Positions 15,008 through 21,401 of a stretch of DNA of 22,034 nucleotides are shown here, piece by piece. Position 1 is the stretch's first letter, and each line of letters begins with the position of its first letter. The stretch comes from a virus: positions 1 through 22,034 of IMG/VR virus record IMGVR_UViG_3300009152_000236; one strand, 5' to 3'. A program made the translations under genes and the position numbers. The notes beneath the pieces were generated by a model that saw only the letters and a list, made by a program, of their open reading frames with translations, searched no databases and was not told where the DNA came from.

Positions 15008-15980
15008 GATTACCTCAAATTACATTAGAGCCTACCTGCTGGAAAAGTTCAACGGTAAATACAGAATATTAAGTGGCGGACGCGAGATGGTCATCCCTTC
15101 AATATTTATGGATCGTGACCCCAAGCGGCACATGTCTATTAATTTAGACACCGGACTTTGGCAGTGCTTTAAGTCCCAGAAGAAAGGTAACTTCATCCAG
15201 TTATACTCAGAGTTGGAGCACCTGACGTATAAACAAGCCTACTCTAAGTTTTTAATAGACGAGTTCTTTGCCGAGGAAAAAGAAGAGCCAAAGCAAGAGC
15301 CAGTTAAAGTTTTAATTGAAGACGAGTTTAAGAACTTCTCTAAGGTTGACGCATTCAGCTTTGATGTGGAGCTTAACTCTTTGGCAGCGATGACCCTGGT
15401 TCGAAGAGGCGTCCTCAATCAGGGACCATTCTACTACGCGCATACGGGCCCCTACATGGGCCGATTGGTCATCCCCTACCTGCATGAGGGTCGCACCATT
15501 TTCTTCCAAGCACGGGCCTTATACGCCGACCAGGAGCCAAAGTATTTGAACTTCCGTGGAGTGAAGGCATCCGCAATCCTGTATCCATTCAATTATGAAT
15601 CAGAAGAGCCCCTCTATATTTGTGAAGGCGTATTCGATGCAATGTCCATTAAGGCTCTTGGCTACAATGCAACCACCACGATATCCTGCCATGTATCTAA
15701 GGAGCAGATTGGACAACTCAAGTTTTACAAGGGACCAATCGTAGTGGCTTACGACAGTGACGCGGCTGGGCTAAAGGGCTTGCGTAACTTTGAGATCTTT
15801 AGACGCAGAAACCGCATGCCAAAGATTCACTACACTCTGCCACCCAAGAGGTTCAAGGATTGGAATGAGGCTTACTGCCAAGATGTTGATGCTGTCCATT
15901 ATGCCTGTAAAAATTATCAAGTATTTAATCTCAACGAATGGGATACTATGACAGCGTTAGATACATCGGGTCTGATATAA
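15006..15980 (+). CDS. DNA primase, gp61/DnaG-like (Toprim)
   Basis: The 324-residue product contains a Toprim core. Glu207 is in YICEGVFDAMS, and Asp250/Asp252 are in VVAYDSDAAG, the metal-binding residues for primer synthesis. RLVIPY near 153 and FFQARAL near 166, followed by PKYLN, match the RNA-polymerase domain seen in T4 gp61 and DnaG. KRFKDWNEAY near 281 matches the conserved K-D-x-N-E motif. The N-terminal 70 residues align in layout with the primase zinc ribbon (RHMSINLDTGLWQCF, KKGNFIQLYSEL), but the metal ligands are missing except Cys54. T4 gp61 is 342 residues. It should lay primers for lagging-strand synthesis with a replicative helicase encoded elsewhere. Its ATG has no strong ribosome site. 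The 3' end overlaps the convergent structural gene by 35 bp. Confidence 0.87.
   Translation: MITSNYIRAYLLEKFNGKYRILSGGREMVIPSIFMDRDPKRHMSINLDTGLWQCFKSQKKGNFIQLYSELEHLTYKQAYSKFLIDEFFAEEKEEPKQEPVKVLIEDEFKNFSKVDAFSFDVELNSLAAMTLVRRGVLNQGPFYYAHTGPYMGRLVIPYLHEGRTIFFQARALYADQEPKYLNFRGVKASAILYPFNYESEEPLYICEGVFDAMSIKALGYNATTTISCHVSKEQIGQLKFYKGPIVVAYDSDAAGLKGLRNFEIFRRRNRMPKIHYTLPPKRFKDWNEAYCQDVDAVHYACKNYQVFNLNEWDTMTALDTSGLI
15024..15052 (-). promoter_or_regulatory. Candidate promoter for the nuclease, inside the primase gene
   Basis: On the minus strand TTGAAC (15052-15047) and TCTAAT (15029-15024) are 17 bp apart. Transcription would begin near 15017, leaving a leader of about 10 bases that holds the GAGGT ribosome site (15016-15012). 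Both hexamers are imperfect. Confidence 0.3.
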
Positions 15981-16899
15981 GTGTTTCTCCAAACACGCTA
16001 TACTTAGCCCGAATAGCATACACACCTTGAATTGAGCCGAAGTTGCCTGCGGCTAATTGAGCGTGGGTTTTCAGTTGAGTGGTGTCCCAGGGCAATACCA
16101 TAACATTGTCTGACGTTACAGTGATTAGAGATGATGTGTCAGAGAATGACGATACTGTCACCCTTGAGGGTAGATTGGCAGCTTCGTTAATTTTTTGAAT
16201 TTCTACCGCGCCACTGGTGATGACGTTTTCTCTCAGTAGGTTCTTTATTGAATCATCAATATCTCTATTTTCTACGTGAACATCCGTGGCTATCTTCAAA
16301 TCAATTTTTGAATCTAATGTTACTTTGCTGTTTACCAATCTGCTCTTTAGTTTAAGCATCAAGGGTTGAGTTATTACTGTAAACCCTCCCTTGCGAAGGC
16401 TGAATTCATTTACAACAGTCTGGGGTAGCGAGCCAGCAACCCATTTAATAGTCCAAACGTCAATGTAATCCCCAGTCGCTGAAGCATTATTGGATATTAC
16501 TTTGCTTCCTCCATCCAGGTTAATGACCCCGACAGAGTTTACAGTCCCATCTAAAACTACCACATACTTGCCAACACCAGTTCTAAATATGCCACTTGTG
16601 GTGTTCACAGTGCCAGCATAGTTTGAAACATTGAAAGAACTATTTGATGTTAATGTTGATGAATTGCAGAAATTCATCAACATAGATCCACTAACATTGG
16701 CTGTATCAATAAGCTGAGTATCCGAATCCAATACGGAGCTTGGATATAAATTAGAATTTCTAGAAAATACAGTTACAGCACTGATCTCGTAAGGGTCCAT
16801 AAATTGACCATCCGAGATAAAAAATGCCTGCAATCCGACCTTGGATAAGACCACAGGTCTGTTGTGCCTGTCACTAATATTTATGTTGTTCAACTGCAT
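15946..16899 (-). CDS. Beta-rich virion structural protein, family unknown
   Basis: I do not recognise a named family for this 317-residue protein. It is rich in Ser, Thr, Val and Asn with short alternating strands throughout, no signal peptide and few cysteines, as expected of a virion component. Visible segments include SDGQFMDPYEISAVTVFS near 29-46, TGDYIDVWTIKWV near 140, and a mid-protein VHVENRDIDDSIKNLLREN helix. It is the last gene of the short minus-strand unit that begins with the gp26-like protein. Its ATG lies 26 bp inside the preceding frame and has AAGG 9 bases upstream, so it is probably translated with it. A baseplate or tail-tip component is inferred from this company. The 3' end overlaps the primase gene. 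Confidence 0.68.
   Translation of the reverse strand: MQLNNINISDRHNRPVVLSKVGLQAFFISDGQFMDPYEISAVTVFSRNSNLYPSSVLDSDTQLIDTANVSGSMLMNFCNSSTLTSNSSFNVSNYAGTVNTTSGIFRTGVGKYVVVLDGTVNSVGVINLDGGSKVISNNASATGDYIDVWTIKWVAGSLPQTVVNEFSLRKGGFTVITQPLMLKLKSRLVNSKVTLDSKIDLKIATDVHVENRDIDDSIKNLLRENVITSGAVEIQKINEAANLPSRVTVSSFSDTSSLITVTSDNVMVLPWDTTQLKTHAQLAAGNFGSIQGVYAIRAKYSVFGETLISDPMYLTLS
15981..15996 (+). terminator. Hairpin directly after the primase stop, weak terminator candidate
   Basis: GTGTTT-CTCC-AAACAC is a perfect 6-bp stem with a 4-base loop, starting at the base after the primase stop. No T-run follows, so factor-independent termination is doubtful. It lies within the antisense coding sequence of the structural gene. 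Confidence 0.25.
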
Positions 16900-17062
16900 C
16901 TTTCTGAGCCTTCAAATCGTCGGAATATAACTTTAAAAAGACCGCCCTTTCCAGTTTGGTCATTTGTTTAACGTCTTGATAAGTAAAACTACATTTACTT
17001 ACCAATATGTAGGCTTCAAGCAGTAATGATTCTAAATTTAATTCAGATATCAGGTCACTGAA
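16874..17062 (-). CDS. -1 frameshift extension of the gp26-like protein (tail-assembly-chaperone-like)
   Basis: This is a 62-codon open stretch in the -1 frame, entered from the slippery T-run. It has no credible start: the frame opens only with TTG at 17119, deep inside the upstream gene, and its first ATG comes 33 codons downstream of the slip site. The sequence reads FSDLISELNLES, then EAYILVSKCSFTYQDVKQMT and KLERAVFLKLYSDDL with a charged helical tail. The pattern of a sequence ending in T-K-x-E-R-x-x-x-L followed by a charged helix resembles the small second proteins found after baseplate-hub/chaperone genes in many phages. Translated by a -1 shift it would give a 306-residue fusion. 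A T9 sequencing miscount at the homopolymer would instead make it one continuous gene. Confidence 0.65.
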   Translation of the reverse strand, partial: FSDLISELNLESLLLEAYILVSKCSFTYQDVKQMTKLERAVFLKLYSDDLKAQKDAVEQHKY

Positions 17063-17793
17063 AAAAAATTTTCGTTTATTGGGACCTCCACCTTGCTTTC
17101 CCTGGAGCAGAATCCACAATCAAACAAAAATTTTGGATTTAAACCTAAATCCGTTCGCATTATTTGGGATATTATATATTTAACATCCATAATGTGCATC
17201 TTAGGGATTGCTTTGGAAACAAACACTGGGTCAGTTATCCCATTTAATTCAGTAACAAATCTCCAGAGATTAGTGTAGGTCTGGTCGGACGATGAGATGT
17301 AATCCTCGTCTGATACTCTAGGGAATCTAACCTTTGCGGTCTTATTTAGTTTTGGTAAGGTTATTTCTCTTGGGTCTACTACATCATGGGGAATATAATT
17401 AACTAAAAGATTACTTAAATTAATTTTAATTTCACTTTTAGATTGACAGTGAGGGCATATGACCTCCGCAGGATATTCTGCCCCGTAAGATATCTCCCTT
17501 ATTTTTAATAGTAAAAATAACTTGTCTATTAGCAATAACGAGTTGACATCAGCCCCTTTAACACATTTAGTTAAAATTAAATTAATGGGGTTTAAATTAT
17601 TTTTAGCACTAGAAGCCAGTTGCTTTTCATCTTCAAATTTAATTGAAGTGATGGTTACCTCAGGGGCCTTATTATTATAAAATCTTCCCTCTGATGGTAA
17701 TCTAACAATGACATCCGTTTCCGCAGGTATTTCCCCAAATAGCTGCTCTAATCTTGAATCTCTTTGATCTGCAAACTTATCTAAATTTGACAT
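17050..17793 (-). CDS. gp26-like baseplate hub assembly protein (T4 baseplate family) with zinc ribbon
   Basis: The 247-residue product has features of the T4 gp26-type baseplate family: RLPSEGRFYNN near 31-41, then FEDEKQL near 53, then LLLKIREISYGAEYPAEV near 94-111. Four cysteines, Cys113/Cys116 (CPHC) and Cys226/Cys229 (CGFC), are arranged to form a zinc ribbon that brackets the central domain. In T4, gp26 is required for hub assembly. It starts a short minus-strand unit, divergent from uvsW across 30 bp. The ribosome site AGGA is 7 bases from the ATG. The zero frame ends NENFFSVT at a run of eight T, just past a canonical -1 slippery heptamer, so this is probably the short form of a two-product gene. 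Confidence 0.78.
   Translation of the reverse strand: MSNLDKFADQRDSRLEQLFGEIPAETDVIVRLPSEGRFYNNKAPEVTITSIKFEDEKQLASSAKNNLNPINLILTKCVKGADVNSLLLIDKLFLLLKIREISYGAEYPAEVICPHCQSKSEIKINLSNLLVNYIPHDVVDPREITLPKLNKTAKVRFPRVSDEDYISSSDQTYTNLWRFVTELNGITDPVFVSKAIPKMHIMDVKYIISQIMRTDLGLNPKFLFDCGFCSRESKVEVPINENFFSVT
17061..17068 (-). promoter_or_regulatory. Candidate -1 programmed ribosomal frameshift site (T8)
   Basis: In zero frame the minus strand reads AAT TTT TTT TCA GTG ACC TGA. The heptamer T TTT TTT (17068-17062) fits the X XXY YYZ rule with perfect re-pairing of both Phe tRNAs after a -1 slip. The zero-frame stop lies three codons beyond the slip, and the -1 frame is open for 62 codons. A weak stem (CTGAAT/ATTTAG, loop of three) follows about 14 bases downstream. 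Confidence 0.6.
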
Positions 17794-17816
17794 AATTGTT
17801 TCCTACTAACTATTAT
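17787..17816 (+). promoter_or_regulatory. Strong sigma70-type promoter candidate for uvsW
   Basis: TTGACA (17787-17792, perfect) and TATTAT (17811-17816, one mismatch) are 18 bp apart. The expected start is about 17823, at or one base before the uvsW ATG (17824). The -35 overlaps the first codons of the divergent gp26-like gene. The transcript would be leaderless or nearly so, which fits the absence of a usable ribosome site. Confidence 0.55.
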
Positions 17817-17822
17817 AGTAGG
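17802..17822. repeat. Palindrome in the gp26-like/uvsW divergent gap
   Basis: CCTACTA and TAGTAGG are perfect 7-bp inverted arms separated by ACTATTA. The repeat covers the -10 of the plus-strand promoter and also holds a minus-strand TATAATA (17817-17811). It places an AGG on each outward side. An operator that silences both directions is the simplest reading. Confidence 0.45.
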
Positions 17823-17823
17823 G

Positions 17824-19197
17824 ATGAAAATTAGATCAGGCATTATAGACTCGATAATAGAAACAGATAACTCAAATATTATAAAAGTTTTATCTGATAA
17901 GTGGGCGTTCCATGTGAATGGCTACCAATACACGCCCACCTACAAGAGGGGGCACTGGGACGGGAAGAAGCGGTTCGTATCGGCTGCTGGAAAGTTCAAG
18001 ACGGGGATGCTGGCAAACATCCTACGGGACTTAAATCAAGTCGGATGCACCCCAGAAGTCATTAGAGAGCATGGAGATGGTCCTAAGCTAATTTTCAAAC
18101 GCAATATCAAGGAGTTCAAGCTCCATGATTATCAGCAAGAAGCTATCAGCAACGCACTGGTCGCTGAGAGAGCCATAATCAAGTCACCTACGGGATCAGG
18201 TAAAACTTTAATTATGGCAGCAACCCTAACTGCTTTCCCAAAGGCTAAGATTACAATCCTGTTTGATGAGAGAAGCATTCTAACTCAGACATATGAATAC
18301 CTCACGCGCAAGTGCGGATTCAAGGATGTTGGAATAAACTTAGGTGGAGACTTCAAAGATGGGCGTATCATGCTCTCAACTGTGCAGAGTATTGATAAGA
18401 TCCTAGACAGTCATCTAAACCAATCAGAAGTGTTGATGGTAGACGAAGTTCACAAGTTCTGCCGGGGGGAGATGACCGTTGCAGCCATCCAGAGCTTCCC
18501 CAATGCCCGCTACCGCTTCGGATTCACAGCCACCATGCCAGATGACCGGATCGGGGAATTGACGCTTGTAGGGGCCTTTGGTGACGTCATAGAGACTAAA
18601 TCAACTCAGGAGCTAATCGCTGAGGACAAGCTGGCGAAGCCCATAATACAGATGTTGGAGTATGAGGATGAGATATCAGAGCAGGATTTGGACAGCGATT
18701 ACGCTACTATCTACGAGAAGTTTATTATCACCTCCGAAAAGAGAAACGGAATCATTTTCAGTTTGGCTGCAAAGATTGCTGAAGCCAATCCAGAAGCTAA
18801 AGTTTGTATTCTCGTCAAGAATCTTGAGCATCTTCAGACGCTGAGGAATGCCATACCTAATTCATTCACGCTAGAAGGCATCAATACCATTCACGAACGT
18901 AAGCAGGCGATTAAAGATTTCCTTGAATGTGATAGTGCAGCCTTCCTAATCGGAACTAAAGTATTGCAGACTGGCATTAACATTGAAGAGATCACCCACC
19001 TAGTTAACGCTAGAGGTTTGAAAGATAAGATCCCAACTTTACAGGGTCTAGGCAGAGGAATGAGAAAATCTGTTGGAAAAACCTCTGTGATGGTATATGA
19101 TTTCTTTGATCACATCCCTTACTTGAGGGAGCATTCAAAAGCCAGAATTAGACACTATGAGGACGAGGGACATGAAGTCTCTCGGATAAAACTATGA
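17824..19197 (+). CDS. uvsW: UvsW-type SF2 DNA/RNA helicase
   Basis: The 457-residue product has all superfamily 2 motifs: Walker A SPTGSGKT (121-128), DEVH box (207-210), motif III-like FTAT (234-237), and motif VI QGLGRGMR (407-414) after LQTGINIEEI. The N-terminal 90 residues match the T4 UvsW extra domain in layout, with FHVNGYQYTPTYKRGHWDGK near 29-48. T4 UvsW (503 residues) unwinds R-loops and branched recombination intermediates, switching origin-type to recombination-dependent replication. The same job is inferred here, with the nearby primase and nuclease. The ATG abuts the predicted transcription start, so the mRNA may be leaderless. It overlaps the next gene by ATGA. G+C is higher than in the tail genes. 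Confidence 0.9.
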   Translation: MKIRSGIIDSIIETDNSNIIKVLSDKWAFHVNGYQYTPTYKRGHWDGKKRFVSAAGKFKTGMLANILRDLNQVGCTPEVIREHGDGPKLIFKRNIKEFKLHDYQQEAISNALVAERAIIKSPTGSGKTLIMAATLTAFPKAKITILFDERSILTQTYEYLTRKCGFKDVGINLGGDFKDGRIMLSTVQSIDKILDSHLNQSEVLMVDEVHKFCRGEMTVAAIQSFPNARYRFGFTATMPDDRIGELTLVGAFGDVIETKSTQELIAEDKLAKPIIQMLEYEDEISEQDLDSDYATIYEKFIITSEKRNGIIFSLAAKIAEANPEAKVCILVKNLEHLQTLRNAIPNSFTLEGINTIHERKQAIKDFLECDSAAFLIGTKVLQTGINIEEITHLVNARGLKDKIPTLQGLGRGMRKSVGKTSVMVYDFFDHIPYLREHSKARIRHYEDEGHEVSRIKL

Positions 19198-19415
19198 AGA
19201 GAGCCGAAGACGTATTAGACAGCCTTTACAACTTTACTGAATCACAGAAGATGAAGCTTGAAGCATTAGCTGCACAGATTAACAGTATTAAGGATACCAA
19301 GATTAGCAAGGATACTTATGATACGCTAACTAACGTATTTCAAGAAGTCCACATGCTTCGGGATAATGTTACGATTAGGTTGTTGGCTAGTATGAAACGT
19401 GGGGATATGCTCTAG
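19194..19415 (+). CDS. Small helical protein downstream of uvsW (UvsW.1-like position)
   Basis: The 73-residue product is charged and all-helical with heptad-like spacing: LDSLYNFTESQKMKLEALAA, then VFQEVHMLRDNVTIRLLASM. It has no cysteine and no membrane segment. Its ATG overlaps the uvsW stop (ATGA), so it is translated with the helicase. In T4 a similarly small protein, UvsW.1, follows uvsW and the recombination mediator UvsY (137 residues) is near; position suggests an accessory of the helicase, but I cannot show homology. Its TAG stop and the stop of the convergent glycine-rich gene share the palindrome CTAG, a 4-bp overlap. Confidence 0.7.
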   Translation: MKRAEDVLDSLYNFTESQKMKLEALAAQINSIKDTKISKDTYDTLTNVFQEVHMLRDNVTIRLLASMKRGDML

Positions 19416-20383
19416 AACTCGCATGTAATAATTATTACGCCTGCGCCTCCGCTTCCCCCAGCACCAGAACCTATTGCGGTAGTGCCAGAACCTCCCCCAC
19501 CTCCCCCACTACCAAAGCCTCCGTCAGCCCCAGCCCCTGCCGAACCAGCGGTAGCTGCTCCCCCACCGGACCCCCCTGAGGATACTAAAGGAAGAAAATT
19601 ACTTATACTTTCATAGTTATTTATAAAATTATTACCGTAATTTATCCCGTTAGTTCCTGGCAATCCAGCAGCCCCGCCAGCTATGCTCCCCCATACAGTT
19701 TGCCACATTCCCCCAGTGTTCACAGTTCCGCCCGCGAATGCTGTTGTTGTGCTTTTCCCACCTCCTGCTGCACCCCCACATGCCATACAGTGGGAAGCTG
19801 CTCCAGTGGCTATAGCAGTTGAATTTCCCCCTGCTGCTCCTGTTGATCCTGCTGCACCACCTCCCCCTGCGTAGGATGCACATATACCTAAAAAAGATAT
19901 TGGACTTGTCGCCCCAGTAGATGCAGCACCACCACCTCCAGCGGCACCCGCAGCGGTTCCTAGAGAGCCCCCGTTTGCAAGAACCACTCTATTGCTTGCA
20001 GTGTATGCACTGTCTGGATAGAATAATACATAACTAGCCGCACCGTTAGTCCCGTTACCATTTCCTGTGCCGCCAGGACCGCCATTCCCAGGTTGAACAT
20101 ATAATATATCTGGGAGTAATGCGGCTGGGATACTTGCTACAGTCAAAGCTCCTGCCCCTCCCCCCCCCCCCCCTATTCTATTAGCAGTGTTATCCCCCGC
20201 AGTGTTTTTACCGACTCTACGGCCACCACCGAGAGCTAAAATAAATATATTTTTAACTCCTTTAGGTTTTTGCCAAGTATAAAATGCAGTTGCGATTGTT
20301 GCTGCCCCAGGAAATCCAGTATAAATTCTAGTTGTTCTATCGGCCCCAAAGCAGCAGATTCCTTGATAATTTTGTAATACCAT
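19412..20383 (-). CDS. Glycine-rich tail-fibre-type protein with G14 tract
   Basis: The 323-residue product starts with about 35 residues of ordinary sequence, then TWQKPKGVKNIFILALGGG, the entry to a glycine-rich domain found in phage fibres and adhesins (W-x-K-P-x-G-V-K-x-I). The remainder has long Gly/Ala runs broken by LLPDILYVQPGNGGPGG and ends GGSGGAGVIIITCEF. Polyglycine sandwich folds of this kind present receptor-binding loops, as in T-even gp38 adhesins; that function is inferred. It is a paralogue of the next upstream gene (20385-21401) and follows it by one base. The coding strand has 14 consecutive G at 20173-20160, in glycine codons. It has no strong ribosome site. Confidence 0.75.
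   Translation of the reverse strand: MVLQNYQGICCFGADRTTRIYTGFPGAATIATAFYTWQKPKGVKNIFILALGGGRRVGKNTAGDNTANRIGGGGGGAGALTVASIPAALLPDILYVQPGNGGPGGTGNGNGTNGAASYVLFYPDSAYTASNRVVLANGGSLGTAAGAAGGGGAASTGATSPISFLGICASYAGGGGAAGSTGAAGGNSTAIATGAASHCMACGGAAGGGKSTTTAFAGGTVNTGGMWQTVWGSIAGGAAGLPGTNGINYGNNFINNYESISNFLPLVSSGGSGGGAATAGSAGAGADGGFGSGGGGGGSGTTAIGSGAGGSGGAGVIIITCEF
20160..20173. repeat. C14/G14 homopolymer inside a glycine-rich gene
   Basis: Fourteen uninterrupted C on the plus strand (G on the coding strand) lie about 70 codons into the 323-aa gene. They are read as four GGG codons and part of a GGA. A change of one or two bases would frameshift the protein. Neighbouring glycine stretches use mixed codons and are not homopolymers. 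Confidence 0.9.
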
Positions 20384-20384
20384 T

Positions 20385-21401
20385 TTAAAAGTTACTAATT
20401 ATAATGACAAATCCAGGGCCGCCTGCACCACCATTTCCACCAAATCCAGTTGTTCCTCCAGAGGCAGTCGATCTTGATCCTCCTCCCCCACCTCCGCACC
20501 CTAATCCTCCAGAACCACCATTTCCACCATTAAAAGTGCTTGTAGAGTTACCAGATCCACCTCCCCCACTACCACCAGTAAATAATAAAGGATATCTACT
20601 ATTTATTATATCAATATTATTAAATATATTAATTCCATAATTTATACCCTCTACTCCGTTGCTTCCATTAGCATTTGTTCCTAATGCTCCTGCTGTTACG
20701 GTAGGCCAAGTTCCACCTGTAGTTATGGCACCCCCGGTAAATCCAGCAGCAGCACCCGCTCCTCCTCCACCAGCCCCTCCGCAAGCAATATTATTGCTAG
20801 TGCTAGCAATTGCGGTTATTGTTGTTCCTGCTGCTCCGTTTCCACCTCCGCCACCAGCTATCCCCGCGACAGGAAGTGCAAACCCTAAGTAAGCTAGTGG
20901 GCTAGTGGAACCAGTGCTCACCGCGCCAAGAGTTCCACCTGTAATACTCCCGTTTGCTCCTGCACCTCCACCGTTAGCAAGACATACAATATCAACAGCA
21001 GTAGGCACAGTAGCTGACAATGCATTTATGGTTACATAACTTGCTCCTCCCGCTGTAGCAGCAGTTCCAGTGCTTCCATTTCCGTTACCCACGCCACCAG
21101 TTCCACCCTGTCCAGGTTTAACGTATAAAATATCTGGTAATAGAATTGCTGGTATTATTGTTCTAATCAAAGCTCCTCCGCCTCCGCCAGCACCTCCAAT
21201 AGTATTTGCATTTGCTGCCCAAGCACCACCACCTCCACCACCCCCACCCCCTTGAGTTAAAATTATAACTGATTTTACGCCTTTAGGCTTTTGCCAAACA
21301 TTATAATTCCATGAGGTTGTAGCACTAGTGGAAACTTCACCAACATATACTTGAGTAAGTTGATTAGCGTTTGCAATAGAAGCGTAATTTTGATATGCCA
21401 T
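20385..21401 (-). CDS. Glycine-rich tail-fibre-type protein (paralogue)
   Basis: The 338-residue product begins MAYQNYASIANANQLTQVYV and enters the glycine-rich domain at VWQKPKGVKSVIILTQGGGG, followed by alternating glycine runs and IIPAILLPDILYVKPGQGG. It ends GGAGGPGFVIIISNF. The order of segments is the same as in the downstream 323-aa gene, so the two arose by duplication. The variable parts are the loops between glycine runs, as expected of receptor-binding surfaces. The ATG overlaps the stop of the 151-aa gene as TAATG. Glycine codons here are mixed GGA/GGT/GGG with no long homopolymer. A virion adhesin is inferred; the host receptor is unknown. Confidence 0.75.
   Translation of the reverse strand: MAYQNYASIANANQLTQVYVGEVSTSATTSWNYNVWQKPKGVKSVIILTQGGGGGGGGGAWAANANTIGGAGGGGGALIRTIIPAILLPDILYVKPGQGGTGGVGNGNGSTGTAATAGGASYVTINALSATVPTAVDIVCLANGGGAGANGSITGGTLGAVSTGSTSPLAYLGFALPVAGIAGGGGGNGAAGTTITAIASTSNNIACGGAGGGGAGAAAGFTGGAITTGGTWPTVTAGALGTNANGSNGVEGINYGINIFNNIDIINSRYPLLFTGGSGGGGSGNSTSTFNGGNGGSGGLGCGGGGGGSRSTASGGTTGFGGNGGAGGPGFVIIISNF

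Noticed and set aside
16874-17119. Independent 81-aa gene starting at TTG 17119
   Set aside because: The start is a rare codon 70 bases inside the gp26-like gene with no ribosome site, and the residues before the T-run are an out-of-frame reading of the conserved upstream gene. A frameshift extension explains the frame better.
19425-19438. Perfect palindrome GTAATAATTATTAC after the small helical gene, possible terminator
   Set aside because: It is all A/T in its core, has no T-run, and is explained by Val-Ile-Ile-Ile-Thr codons at the C-terminus of the glycine-rich protein.
20404-21255. Proline-rich plus-strand open frames opposite the glycine-rich genes
   Set aside because: They are the antisense of GGN glycine codons, which always give CCN proline; they have no ribosome site and overlap well-supported minus-strand genes.
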